The notes: generated by a model not told the origin, from the letters alone. Counted from the stretch's first letter, positions 1 through 9,085 are shown. The stretch: 25,764 nt of DNA from Chromera velia (GCA_018398765.1 JAHBMJ010001817.1:1-25764), one strand, 5' to 3'. Program-made: numbers and translations.

Positions 1-222
1 ATACGATAAAGTTAGAGCACGTACTAAAATTGAGGTGATAATCACTTAGCTTTATGACACTTCCTTTTCCTCTTCCTCATGATCACTTTCTTCAATGTGA
101 ATCGAATCGATCGGTGGTAAGAGCTGCTGAGAGCTTTTTCTCTGGCTTTTGGTGGGGAAAAACGTTCGCACGTCAGGCTGCTTCGTCCCCCCCACCCCCT
201 CCAACCGCTTCTCCTGTCTTTT

Positions 223-480
223 TTAGAGCAGCTGCACATGTTTGTCAGACGTGATCGTCAAGCCATGCTGATTGATAAGGTGGGTTTGAAAAGAACTGGT
301 TGCCGCTGCTGTATACTCATAGCCACAAATAGTTTCTCCTTCCCCCTCGGCTCCTTGTATTTTCACCTGACATTCAATCACATTTGCCCCCTTTTGCATG
401 GAACATATTTTTTTTGCGTACCCGGCTTTAAAAACAAATGCCTCCTTCTTCCCGTTCGACCCTGTTGGATTGTGTGACAT
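223..480 (-). pseudogene. possible BED-type zinc-finger fragment
   Basis: An 85-codon open frame carries two cysteines about 15 residues apart (within ECQVKIQG and ETICGYEY), then a Thr-Ser-Ser-Phe stretch and a terminal HLINQH (H-x4-H). That order, Cys..Cys then a helix with two His, resembles the BED zinc finger found at the N-terminus of hAT transposases and related proteins. The Cys spacing is not classical, and no RNase-H-like transposase core is seen in the neighbouring 1.5 kb. It could be one exon of a gene extending left of the window, a transposon relic, or a chance open frame. The upstream minus-strand frame (378-560) shows nothing recognisable. Confidence 0.25.
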
Positions 481-840
481 GTCTTTACGGGGTGTAAAAT
501 GTTTGCAGACGCTGAAAAAGGGGGCCGTAAAAGATGTTCCAGCACTGGAAAAGTTAACACAGCTGTTTGGGAAAACGTTCAGCTGATCAGTTTACCTCTG
601 CATGAAGTAAAAGGGGGTGAAACGTCAATTTTAGTGCAGCTCAAAACGTTTCAAACCATCAAGATTTAGGTTTTTTCATTTGAATCAGCATGCGTGACGG
701 ATCGGTACTTACAAAAATTTTTTTGGGACCTTCATATTTGAGGTTCAAAGTCATATTGATCAAATATTTGATCGTATTTAATAGGTCTTTAAACACTAAG
801 TCCTCCCTAACTGGATATTTGATTTGAGCTTAAGCCGTAC
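481..840. other. AT-rich intergenic DNA with a palindrome
   Basis: No coding signal is seen. The stretch contains a perfect 16-bp palindrome GATCAAATATTTGATC at 758-773 and several nearby TTTGAGG/CCTCAAA words that recur, inverted, at 1045-1085. Together with the (AAATC)n arrays that follow, this looks like decayed repeat DNA. Confidence 0.5.
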
Positions 841-842
841 CT

Positions 843-876
843 CAAATCAAATCAAATCAAATCAAATCAAATCAAA
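843..876 (+). repeat. (AAATC)n simple repeat, copy 1
   Basis: About seven tandem copies of a 5-bp unit (CAAAT/AAATC phase). They are followed directly by CAAACATAGTCACTAG at 873-888, which recurs with one base change after the second array. Confidence 0.85.
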
Positions 877-888
877 CATAGTCACTAG

Positions 889-1080
889 ATGCAAATGCTG
901 AGAAGGCCGGGGGGAAACTTCCCTCTCCTGAGAAAGTCATCACTCCGGATGAGGAAGCCTACCGACCTCTCTATATTCACCTCCAACACAAGGGGCTTGT
1001 TGTCGGCCCTGGCGCGGCACAGGAGGAACCCTAAGGGGTTAACCTCAAATCTTACCTCAAATATCAAATATTTGAGGTTG
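889..1080 (+). other. spacer between twin (AAATC)n arrays, possible non-LTR retroelement scrap
   Basis: The plus frame from 889 is open and includes the phrase LSIFTSNTRGLLSALARHR (about 967-1025). It is faintly reminiscent of the start of an APE-type endonuclease, where a hydrophobic strand leads into N-x-R-G-L. This is a weak resemblance only. The segment ends in a hairpin at 1054-1078 with 11-bp arms (ACCTCAAATAT and its complement) and a 3-nt loop. Confidence 0.2.
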
Positions 1081-1084
1081 AAGC

Positions 1085-1133
1085 TCAAATCAAATCAAAT
1101 CAAATCAAATCAAATCAAATATAATCAAATCAA
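1085..1133 (+). repeat. (AAATC)n simple repeat, copy 2
   Basis: About nine units of the same 5-bp repeat as at 843-876, with one interruption (ATAATC). It is followed by CAAACATGGTCACTAG at 1131-1146, matching the sequence after copy 1 except for A to G. The shared flank indicates two copies of one dispersed element or a local duplication, not two independent microsatellites. Confidence 0.85.
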
Positions 1134-1144
1134 ACATGGTCACT

Positions 1145-1187
1145 AGCGGGAAGGCCCTAGGGTGGAACATATCAATCAATCAATCAA
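1145..1187 (+). repeat. dispersed repeat end with (ATCA)n tail, copy A
   Basis: The word GCGGGAAGGCCCTAGGG continues into TGGAACAT and then (ATCA)n. The reverse complement of the whole stretch occurs at 10147-10194 with one substitution. A unique-sequence end joined to a short tandem tail is typical of the 3' end of a non-LTR retrotransposon or SINE, but no reverse transcriptase is visible beside either copy. Confidence 0.75.
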
Positions 1188-1192
1188 ATCAA

Positions 1193-1567
1193 TCACCATT
1201 GCCATCGGTCCACAAATGATCCTAGAAATGATCGAGAGTCTATAGAGATCGGCTGAGTGGATATGCAGCTGGACACACTGCTACAGGGCAGTCTTGAAAT
1301 TTTAAGGGCTGAGTCTTCTCCCACGAAGGAAGATAACACCGGTGAGGACGGCCTTCCCCGGCTTCCTGTGACGGCGGCCGGCCACTGACTGAATTCCCGC
1401 GGTAAGGCAGAGTGGTCTTGGTACACCTTCACAGTGTTCATACAAAACTTGTGACAAAACGCATGGCCTTTCCTCTTTCTGCCAAAATCGAGCTCAATCA
1501 GAAAGAATTTGTATAAAACGGGATTTTCAGTGTAAGTCAACTTGCCCCCAGGAAACTTTTCATGCAA
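1193..1567 (-). other. unassigned 124-codon open frame
   Basis: A minus-strand open frame from ATG 1567. Its first half contains LYKFFLIELDFGRKRKGHAF and then a Cys/His-containing stretch CHKFCMNTVKVYQ. Its second half is Ser-rich and looks random. No family was recognised. It may be a gene fragment, since the first 60 codons look more protein-like than the rest, or a chance frame. No splice partner was found. Confidence 0.15.
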
Positions 1568-2548
1568 AAATGTTGACTTCCGCTCTGAAGGCCAGACTAG
1601 GGCCAGACAAACCGAACGTTTTGGTAACTAATCAAATTTAGCAAAGGCGGCACGTATGCAGGCAACAAGAAAACTAACGCCACAACGACCAGAGTTTCTT
1701 CTCAGATTCTCTTCTTTTTCGCTCTCGACCATCTCTAGGGCCATCTAACACACATGGATACGCACACAAAGATACAGAGGAAGAAAGAGAGAACGGAAAA
1801 GTAAATCACCACATGCATCGCACATCAAAAATCACACGTCCCTGAAGTCAAACCGACACATGCAACCGTGCACCATCAACAAGTCCAAGTTCCATTACAC
1901 AGGACGTATCCACCCGCACATCCTCTTCTCTCCCTCCACCCATCTAAAATGTGATGCTCTCACCCAGCTGCTTGGGCCTCCGCTCTCCCTCGCGGCTCCC
2001 ACTGTCAAACAGACAGAGGAAGTAGCTTGATTCAGAAAAGATGTGGCGTGAAACTGCCACAAAAGTTGATTGAGGAAAGAAAGTTCCAAAAAGAGGTACA
2101 CCGTAAGGAATTCTGTGTCTTCAAGGAAAGAAAAAGAAAAATCCAATGGAAGAAAACATGTACAGGTAAAGAAAAAACAGAGGACGCCGAGAGCAGGAAA
2201 GCCAGAAAGACCATGCAAGCCTGAGGCCATCGATCATAAAAAAGAGTTCATCCCATCCAGTTTTCCGTGCAACCCACTGAGTCTCTACAAATTTGAGTCT
2301 TGTCGAGGCCCTGCTGGCTGCCATTCGAGTTGACAATCTATCGAGTTAACAGTCTACCATTTCCTCCCCCTCTTTTTTACATGCATGACAAAAAGTCTCT
2401 GATAAAACACACTAATGCCTGTCGTGCGTGCCCTGAAGCCGAACCAAATTCTATCACATAAAAGAAAGCCTCAACAAAACCCTTTCCTTATCAAAAAGTC
2501 GATCAGTCAGACTCAGTCATTGAGTCATCGAGACACTGAATGAATTAT
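1568..2548. other. intergenic, includes 3' flank of the DUF932 gene
   Basis: Composition is mixed. A purine-rich plus strand at about 2030-2230 gives open but low-complexity Lys/Glu/Arg frames that I do not regard as genes. The last few hundred bases should contain the 3' untranslated region of the minus-strand gene ending at 2549. No polyadenylation signal could be assigned with confidence. Confidence 0.4.
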
Positions 2549-4124
2549 TTAGTCTTCTTCATCATCTGGCACAACAAAATCGCTGAGATCATCTTCGTCC
2601 TCCTCCTCTTCCTCCTCTTCATCCCCCGACTCCCCCTCCGACTCACCTTCTGTCTCTTCATCTTTCATTCTTCTCTGCTCCCTCTTCATCTCCTCCCTCT
2701 CCAACTGCTTGTCTGTCTTTCCTTCTTCCTCCCCGTCGCTTCCCTCTTCCTCACTGGAGCTGCCTTCCTCCTCGGACTCATCGAAGTACTTGACCCTCTC
2801 CTTGCCTGGCTGAGAGAGACGGATAGATCGACGACCACCGTTCCTTTGCAGTCTCCTCGCAGACCTCGGAGACAACTTCGCCTCCTGCTGTTCACGGGGT
2901 GAAGCAGAAACGTTCTTGCATATCCCATCAACCTCCTCCTCCTCTTCATCCTCACTGCTCACCCCGTCCTCCTCATCATACTCTTCCTCCGAGTCCTCCT
3001 CTGTCTCATCCTCCTCAGGTTTGTACTGGGGGTTCTCTTCCTCCTTGTCCTTCGGGTAGAAGAACTTGGACAGCCTCTCCTCGATGACTCTCTTCTCCTC
3101 TGCAGGGAGGAGGGCGCCGTCCTCGTCCCTCGGGGTGAGGCAGTGGGTGGTGAAGTAAGTGGCAAAGTTGAAAAACTCCCACTTGGTGGGCCAGGTGCCT
3201 CCGTTGGCCTCCCTGTGTTTGCGCACTTCCTCATCAATGTACTCGTGCAAGGGGACCATCTCGGCGTCGCACATCTCCTCTCTGAAGCGTCTGTGGAACC
3301 CTGCACTCGTCCTCTCTCTCCTCCATCTCTGCCACTCTGCAGCTACCCTCTTCCCGGCCTTGAAGAGATCCTCAACACGTTGCACAAACTCCTCGTCGGC
3401 TCTGAAGAAGGCGTCGGATTTATGGGATCTGTGGTGTGCCACGCGAAGAGGGGGCACAAGGTTGTCACCCACCACAAGACCGTTGCTGCACACTGCACGC
3501 ACAGCCCCGACATGGACTCGGAAGGCAAGGCTCTTGTCATACGAATTGGCGACGGAGAGACGGATCGCAACCTCGTCGCCCTTCGCAATCTGGTACTTTC
3601 CAAACTTCCCATGGGATATGTTGGCAACAAGCCGTCTCTGTGTGTGCTTCGCGTCTGTGACCCCAAACTGGACATTAGGAAGAGATCCACACTTCTCTGC
3701 CACCGCAGACATGAGAGCAGAGAGGATGGACTCGTGGGAGAGCACTTGGTAACCTTCGGAGACGTCCTGCACGCGTTTCCACCCGTCTCCTGGAATGTTG
3801 ACTCGGGTACGTGCAGTAGGTGTCCTTCCCCGTCTCCTCATCAGTCCCCGTCTTCTCCTTCCCAACCTCAAAGAAGCCAGGGAAGGGTCCGGCCAGACTG
3901 ACAATGCGGGTCTTGCTGCCAAGGTACGGGAACCGCTCCATCTTCTCCCACATGGCCGCACTCAGCTTCCCAGTCTCAGCCTCAACAGGCTCAACGGGCT
4001 CTGAAGTCGGCTCTGGAACCTGAGCGTCGAAGTGCTGCTTGCACAGGCCTCCGGTGACTGCTGCCCTGCGGCATCGGTCCCCTTTCTTTGTCAGCTGCGT
4101 GCACTGTTCCGGCTTGGGCGGCAT
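2549..4124 (-). CDS. DUF932-domain protein with Cys/His knuckle and acidic tail
   Basis: The start is ATG 4122-4124. Residues 8-31 form C-x9-C-x9-C-x2-H, a small zinc-knuckle-like motif. A core from about 3766 downwards contains VSEGYQVLSHESI, then NSYDKSLAFRV, VCSNGLVVGD and RVAHHRSH. These are the landmark motifs of DUF932, the YfjQ/YubM-like phage and plasmid family, whose biochemical role is unknown. The last 150 residues alternate basic patches with long Glu/Asp runs and end in DDEED. The frame changes once between 3903 and 3766. Joining codon 74 (exon end 3903) to 3766 removes 136 nt that begin GTCAGT and end TGCAG, matches the donor style of the neighbouring genes, and gives about 479 residues. 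Alternatively a 1-nt frameshift near 3810 gives about 525 residues and keeps protein-like sequence that the intron would discard. The gene is divergent from the BTB-like gene. The family call is firm; the exact structure is not. Confidence 0.8.
3767..3902 (-). other. candidate intron or frameshift interval in the DUF932 gene
   Basis: On the minus strand this stretch starts GTCAGTCTGG and ends GCGTGCAG. Its length of 136 nt (1 mod 3) exactly restores the frame, phase 0 on both sides. Against splicing, the region before the acceptor is not pyrimidine-rich. Both frames across it also look protein-like: PFPGFFEVGKEKTG in one, VNIPGDGWKRVQ in the other. A single-base error or decay event near 3810 is the main alternative. 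Confidence 0.45.
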
Positions 4125-4960
4125 GGTGTCCCCTTCCTAGCTTGTGCTGTGAAAAAAGGGAGACTTGAAAAAGGATAGAATTAGGAAAAGAAGTCAGCTG
4201 GCGGCAGTGAGATCAGTTCGAATGTGTTGCGTGTCTCCCTTGCTTCTACCTCGAAATCAACCGTGCAAGTAGCAGAAGAAGGGACGAGTGGGAGGGTAGT
4301 TGACTGAAGCTGGTTGTTTAAACCTCACCATCACTTTGGTTGTTGTGTTCCTTGTCAGCCTACATACAAAATTATCGAAACAACAGCTTGACTGGCCCGG
4401 TCAATTTTGCAGATTTAAATTCTCATCGCCTCTCCGGGGGTGTATTTAAATTGTTGTACGTGTTGCATGCACATATATGCACATGCATGCGCCGAGGCCC
4501 CGCAAAACTTGGGTTGAGGGGCACGTATCAGAGACGGTTCTGGCACGAGAGTCAAGGAACTCCGTGCGAAGAGCCCGCAGCTGAAATTTGAATTGATCTT
4601 GAGTAGGAAAACTATATATAGGAAAACTGCACAGCAGGATCATGCATGAATCATGCATGGAGCCATGTAAGTTTGAGGACTCGAGAGACTCCCAAAAACT
4701 ACAGGTTGCAATGAGACTTCAACTGAGCAGCTGGGAGGAACGATTCGATAGAGATCAGTGCATTCCAAAGAAGGGGGATTTCCTCATCTTGACAATCTGA
4801 GCATCCAGCGAGAAGGCGGAGACGTGAGCAACAGAAGTTGAAGGGCTTCATTGAAAGGCCCTCTTCTCATCTTGTGCAAAAAGAATCGGACCTCAACCAG
4901 TTCAGCAACTAGGTTCAGCAATTGTAAGGCGACTGCAGGGCTGGCTCTGGCTTTTGCAGA
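4125..4960. promoter_or_regulatory. divergent intergenic region with TATA-like and TGCATGCA motifs
   Basis: These 830 bp separate two divergent genes. A TATATATA-type run lies at about 4612-4620. TGCATGCA occurs at 4464-4471, ATGCATGC at 4483-4490, and a direct pair ATCATGCATG at 4639-4648 and 4650-4659. TGCATGCA is a known ApiAP2-binding word in apicomplexans, so it would be interesting if the organism is an alveolate. The motif is also simply palindromic and may be chance. CTTTTGCAG at 4952-4959 could be a splice acceptor, so a 5' untranslated exon may lie in this region. Confidence 0.35.
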
Positions 4961-6058
4961 ATGCCAGCGATCAGCATCCAATGTTCTGATGGGGAGGTGG
5001 TGGAGGTTTTGTCATGGGTTGCTGAGCGATTCGAGTTCTTCAAAGACGTCAGTCTGTCTGTTCTCTTTATGGTATCGTAACTCGATTTTCCAACGATCAA
5101 AATTTGTATGCAAATCCTGCGACTGTGAATCATCTGTTCTCACTGAGAACACGTCGAAGGCTCTGGGTTCTAGATGGCAACGAAACCTCCTTCTCAGATG
5201 GCAACGCTGTGTCTCGTTATGTGTCTGCAGTTGGCATCGTTTCAACGGAGCTCCGGTCAGTCTGGTTTAAGCGAGAGCGATACCACCAAGGTCAACCTCG
5301 AGGAGTTTTCAAAAGAGCTGGTCTCCCTGGCAATGCTGGATGTGAAGCCGGTCACCAAGGAGACCTTCGTGGGCCTGATGGGAGTCCTCAACTTTCTCCG
5401 ACCTGAAGAACAGTGCAAGCGTTTCCTCTTCAACACCATTCGCACACAGGTGTGCCCTCAGTATGCTGACTCTTTTCCTGTCCTCTGTCTATCTGCTCTC
5501 CTTTGAAATGAAGCTGATGGTGACCGTACTGAAATTATTGGAACACGGGGTATCAGATCTTGTATCGAAAAAAGGCCACAGGACGGGTAAAGATGGACGC
5601 AAATTCAGACACGTGATTTGGAATGCGTCTCCTGGTGTTCACTTGGCTCTCTGTCTACTCATGTGTGCGTACACCGCCGTCAGTGTAGGAGCGTATTGCT
5701 GTTGCTGTGTTTCTCTGGGCACAGCGTTTCTGTCTGCTCTTGGGGCACGAAAGCCTGAAACGAAGTGACGAAAGACGACGGTTGTTTTGTGTCCTGCTCG
5801 ACGTTTTGAGTGCAGATGAAAGGACTGCAGGGCACGGCAGCTTGGACTCACGACGGCACCTTTTGCTCAGAAGTGTTTGACGCTTGCCTGCTCTATCCCT
5901 TAGTGAGAGACTTCGTTGAGTACCACGATATCAACTCCAAAGACCCCAGGGGAGACGGCAGCGTCCTCAACCCTACACGACACGTTCAGTCAGAAGAGCA
6001 CAGTGACACTGATCCTCCGCCTCTCTTCATGGATACGTTCCCCCCCTGCCTGCTGAAG
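4961..6058 (+). CDS. exons 1-3 of the BTB-like gene
   Basis: Exon 1 (4961-5047, 29 codons) ends at a GTCAGT donor. Exon 2 probably starts at 5231 after CTGTGTCTCG..TCTGCAG; in-phase alternatives are 5198 and 5174. Starting translation at 5174 instead would give a superficially signal-peptide-like N-terminus, which I think is intron sequence read through. The intron 5450-5815 (366 nt) separates exon 2 from exon 3 (5816-6058, or 5831 with a second CTGCAG acceptor). Exon 3 includes FCSEVFDACLLYPLVRDFVEY and a Ser/Glu/Asp-rich loop. The intron 6059-6229 has a good GTGAGC donor. Confidence 0.55.
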
Positions 6059-9034
6059 GTGAGCCGACTGGAGGGGTTTCATGAATCACATCGGGGAGGG
6101 AAGCGAAGAAGTGCGCATCAAAAGAATTTTGTCAAAAGACGCTCAGGCGAATCTCTTCCGTCTGCTTGACTGTGATGCTCACTTGTTGCAAGAATAATTC
6201 CCGCTGCATGGCTGTTGTTTGTGTTGCAGCGTCCGGATGTCGTGAACCTCTGCACAAAGCCCAGGACTCCCGAGGAGGCAGAGAAAGGTGACCCTTTTCT
6301 CTCTGTCTTCGTCAGCAGCTGTCTGGACTCTCTCCTGGCTGGACTCTCTGACGGAAGATACGCTTCCAAAGAAACGTTTGACAACTTGGGGTCCTTCCTC
6401 AAATCCGTTTTTGCCTTCGACTCCCATGCAGACATGATCCTTGCCCTCATCGAAGCCACAGAAGCGGGTGACGGCTCCCTTCCCCGGACCGACAGATTCG
6501 TTGATGAGGTCCATGAGAGCATCAAAGTCCCTGTTCCCGTCGTGTCAACGCACGCTGGTCCGTACAATACGGAGTGTGTGATGGGGGAACACGGCTCATG
6601 TAAAGTTGTCACCCCGTGCCTTCAACCCCTCCCGACCTCCGAGTTCTTCTACACAGGCAGAGAAATTGGATACCGCCCAGATGGGCCGCCTGTTTCCGGA
6701 CAGGCCCATTGGCCCATCTCTGCAGTCTCCAAATCATTTCGAGGCCGCACGGGAGGGGTGAGCATCAGTGGCTGCGTGCTAAGCCACTTGAATCCGTCCC
6801 CTCTTATTTCGAACTCCCTGATCACCCCTGCCCGAGGCGACCCCTCCGGTTGGTTCTCTGACTCTGCCGACTGTCCTGAGGCTGACTCTATCGAGCCATC
6901 CTCGGGGGGGGAAGCCGCACTCAGCCACTGCCGTTGTTCTCGCTGCCGAGACCGACTGATTTTCAACCCAGATGTACCTGCACCCTGTTCAGTCAATCAA
7001 CGCGAAGACAGGGATGTGTATATGCGGCATGGGGGCGGCGCGACGGCAAAGTCGCGTGCGGATGAACATTGGGAGGGGGTTAGGGCGAGGGAGCGGAGCC
7101 GCTCGAGAGATGCAGAGAGGGAGACGGACAGAGAGGCAGGGAGACGGGAGAGTGGCCCGACTGATGAGCGTAGCGTTGTGGCTGCGGCTGCAGCTGCTGC
7201 TCTCGCCACCCTTGCTCCTCCAGTCAAGAGTGAACCAGGGGTAAAGGGAGACACAGAGGGGTCCCTCTTCCTTCCCTTCGTGCTTCCTCATATGTGTGTC
7301 CAGACTGATGAAGCGAAAATCAAACAGGAGAACCTGCCCCCCCAACCCAGGATGAGACCTGCGGCACATCCGAACAGCTGGAAGAACAGCGCCCAATGCT
7401 GCGTCCCCGCGCCTCCCCCCACAGACCCCAACCCTCACCGCTATGGGCCTTCCACGCGAACACACGCAGGTCCATGCCGACCTTCTCCAGATAGCGTTCT
7501 CCCCGTCTCCTCCGTCCTTTGGGTGAACGCCACTCTCGAATCTTCCTCAACGACGAACCACTGTGGGGCTTTTTGCCTTGGCCGGCGTTTGCCTTGCAAC
7601 TCCCGCCCGTTCGCTGTTGATGCCCGTCTCCGTGTGTTCGTCAGAGAGCCTCCCCCAGACTCTCTGTCGGCAACTGCGGAGATGTGCCCCGAGAGGGAAG
7701 TCACCAGGGGGGGGGCAGTGCAGTCCCATGTGATCCAGAGCATTCAGGCTCCAAGGGAAAGAAGGGCAGCAGCCAGCGGGTCGTTCGGGGCTTCTCTGGT
7801 GATGCCCGTTCGGCAGAGCATTGATGGAAAGAGGGAGGGGAGGGGGGTGCATCTAGGAGGGATTCGGGCAGAGGTCGAGTTCCGTCGGTTTCCCTTGAGG
7901 GAGTTGGCCTTTGCGTGGCTCTTTGCTGCAGCAGAGAGGGGTGAGATGGAGGTGCTCGCTGATGTGGGCTCACTGATGGCAACAGCTGACCGCCACGTTC
8001 TCTTTGTCAGACTCGTCGACATCCTGTCTGCTGCAGTGCGGAGGGCCGCAAATCGCGTGAACGGTTTGAGGGGGCTCGACCTGGCAGCGGCTCTATCTGC
8101 CTCGTGGGAGCGTCCCTTCTTCTACACGCTGATTCAGGATCTCTGGAGGCTTCTTCTGATGAATTGAGATGCAATGGAGCTTGGCAGTTTTGCGGGGCGG
8201 TTTTGGGCCTCCTGCTCGAGCGGGGTTGAGAGGCGTGTCACTCAGCACTTTTCGTTTCTCCAACGACAAGTCAGAGATGGGAGTGGGACACCCTGGGTGG
8301 TTGGGTCGAATGGGATGCGGTGCGGATGGTGCCGCCCCCAGGCTGTAAAGGAGTGGACAGAGTTTCTGTCTTCCGCTGACGTTGAGGAGTATGAAGAGAG
8401 AGACAGAGAGCGGGAAGAGAGAAATGAGCGAATGAGAGAGCAACGGGCAGAAGACTACACCGAATGGGGGTACAATACATCCCACCCTGAAGACAAGACG
8501 AAGGTGAACGAGGCGGAGCTCACAAGGTCAGGCTGGACAGTGTGTGCGTGCGTCAGGACTGAGCGCTATCGCCTCATCGACGCAACGGAGGGGATGCCAG
8601 ATCGAGGCCCTTTCCTCTTCCTTCCTTCGCATTCCCCCGTGTGCCATGCAGCCATTCATCTGTCCATCGTTAATTAACACACCCGCCTTAATTTTATCCA
8701 CTGAACCATGCATCGACCTCCTCCTGTCTATCTCTTTCCATCCTATCCCCTCTCACTCTCCCCTTCTTTCCTTGATTTTCTTTCTTCCCAACTACTGTCA
8801 CCCACTGCGACGTCGATCTCTGAGCCAGGAAGCCAGTCCCTCGGTCGTCTGTGACCCCCTCTCATGAATTTATTCACGTCGATTGTCTATGTGTATCTCT
8901 TCTGTTTTCCGTCTTCTCTCTGCAGGTCTTTCATGACGTTTTTCTTCAATGGTGTCAAGACCTCGAACAACAGGGCGGTGGAGACCCAGAACAGCACTGA
9001 GCATGGGGGGGAGGGGGAAGCGGGTGACGAATGA
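4961..9034 (+). CDS. multi-exon gene with BTB/POZ-like N-terminus, otherwise unknown
   Basis: Exons supported by phase are 4961-5047, 5231-5449, 5816-6058 and 6230 onwards. Junctions are GAC|GTCAGT to TCTGCAG|TTG, CAG|GTGTGC to GTGCAG|ATG, and AAG|GTGAGC to TTGCAG|CGT, all phase 0. Exon 1 reads IQCSDGEVVEV then ERFEFFKD, and exon 2 reads VNLEEFSKELVSL then LMGVLNFL. This is the order of a BTB/POZ or Skp1-like fold: SDG strand, buried helix, FF, Leu-rich helices. BTB proteins usually dimerise or act as Cullin-3 adaptors, but no Kelch, MATH or BACK partner is visible here. The remainder (6230-8167) is unrecognised. The 3' exon structure after about 7980 is unresolved. An upstream coding exon is possible because CTTTTGCAG precedes the ATG. 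Confidence 0.5.
6230..8167 (+). CDS. long exon of the BTB-like gene, unknown region
   Basis: Open for 645 codons from the TTGCAG acceptor at 6229 to TGA 8165-8167. The first 110 residues look ordered and helical, for example FVSSCLDSLLAGL and TFDNLGSFLKSVF. The middle is rich in Pro, Ser, Arg and Cys with an Arg/Glu/Asp patch and an Ala run (about 7180-7210), so it is probably disordered or contains unrecognised introns. The last 90 residues are again helical (LRELAFAWLFAAAERGEMEV, FVRLVDILSAAVRRAANRV). No family was recognised. The frame continues past the TGA into 8168-8677 without a shift, so a phase-0 intron may remove the stop. Confidence 0.45.
   Translation, partial: RPDVVNLCTKPRTPEEAEKGDPFLSVFVSSCLDSLLAGLSDGRYASKETFDNLGSFLKSVFAFDSHADMILALIEATEAGDGSLPRTDRFVDEVHESIKVPVPVVSTHAGPYNTECVMGEHGSCKVVTPCLQPLPTSEFFYTGREIGYRPDGPPVSGQAHWPISAVSKSFRGRTGGVSISGCVLSHLNPSPLISNSLITPARGDPSGWFSDSADCPEADSIEPSSGGEAALSHCRCSRCRDRLIFNPDVPAPCSVNQREDRDVYMRHGGGATAKSRADEHWEGVRARERSRSRDAERETDREAGRRESGPTDERSVVAAAAAAALATLAPPVKSEPGVKGDTEGSLFLPFVLPHMCVQTDEAKIKQENLPPQPRMRPAAHPNSWKNSAQCCVPAPPPTDPNPHRYGPSTRTHAGPCRPSPDSVLPVSSVLWVNATLESSSTTNHCGAFCLGRRLPCNSRPFAVDARLRVFVREPPPDSLSATAEMCPEREVTRGGAVQSHVIQSIQAPRERRAAASGSFGASLVMPVRQSIDGKREGRGVHLGGIRAEVEFRRFPLRELAFAWLFAAAERGEMEVLADVGSLMATADRHVLFVRLVDILSAAVRRAANRVNGLRGLDLAAALSASWERPFFYTLIQDLWRLLLMN
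8342..9034 (+). CDS. candidate 3' exons of the BTB-like gene
   Basis: After CCCCCAG, an exon 8342-8526 lies in the same frame as the long exon. It encodes WTEFLSSADVEEYEERD and then a run of charged Arg/Glu heptads, a likely coiled coil. Its donor AG|GTCAGG joins the acceptor TCTGCAG at 8925 in matching phase, giving exon 8926-9034 with SFMTFFFNGVKTSNNR and TGA 9032-9034. An alternative donor at 9024 (GTGACG) joins the acceptor TTTGCAG at 9206, also in phase, leading to LPDLSYVDCVHAWM and a hydrophobic stretch open to 9472. The donor that links the long exon to 8342 was not identified; candidates are near 8008 (GTCAGA) and 8057 (GTGAAC). This could also be a separate small gene. Confidence 0.35.
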
Positions 9035-9085
9035 GTGCGTGCATGTGAGAGGATTCCATCGAAGGGGTCTCGAAGGGGGGTGGAC

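Noticed and set aside
2540-2902. Plus-strand open frame that looks like a Leu/Phe-rich membrane protein
   Set aside because: It is the complement of the Glu/Asp-rich tail of the DUF932 gene; poly-Glu codons read backwards give Leu/Phe/Ser.
3810-3830. Programmed +1 frameshifting in the DUF932 gene
   Set aside because: No recognisable shift site or stop-codon stimulator; an intron or a one-base lesion explains it more simply.
3143-3901. 252-codon plus-strand open frame
   Set aside because: It lies opposite the DUF932 core, which has recognisable family motifs; the plus frame has none.
5174-5449. Signal-peptide-like protein starting at ATG 5174
   Set aside because: A GTCAGT donor at 5048 and a CTGCAG acceptor at 5230 join a BTB-like exon in phase, so the apparent signal peptide is probably intron sequence.
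8174-8677. Independent 167-codon gene starting at ATG 8174
   Set aside because: Only 8342-8526 looks coding, it has a splice acceptor at its start, and it shares the frame of the preceding exon; the ends look like intron.
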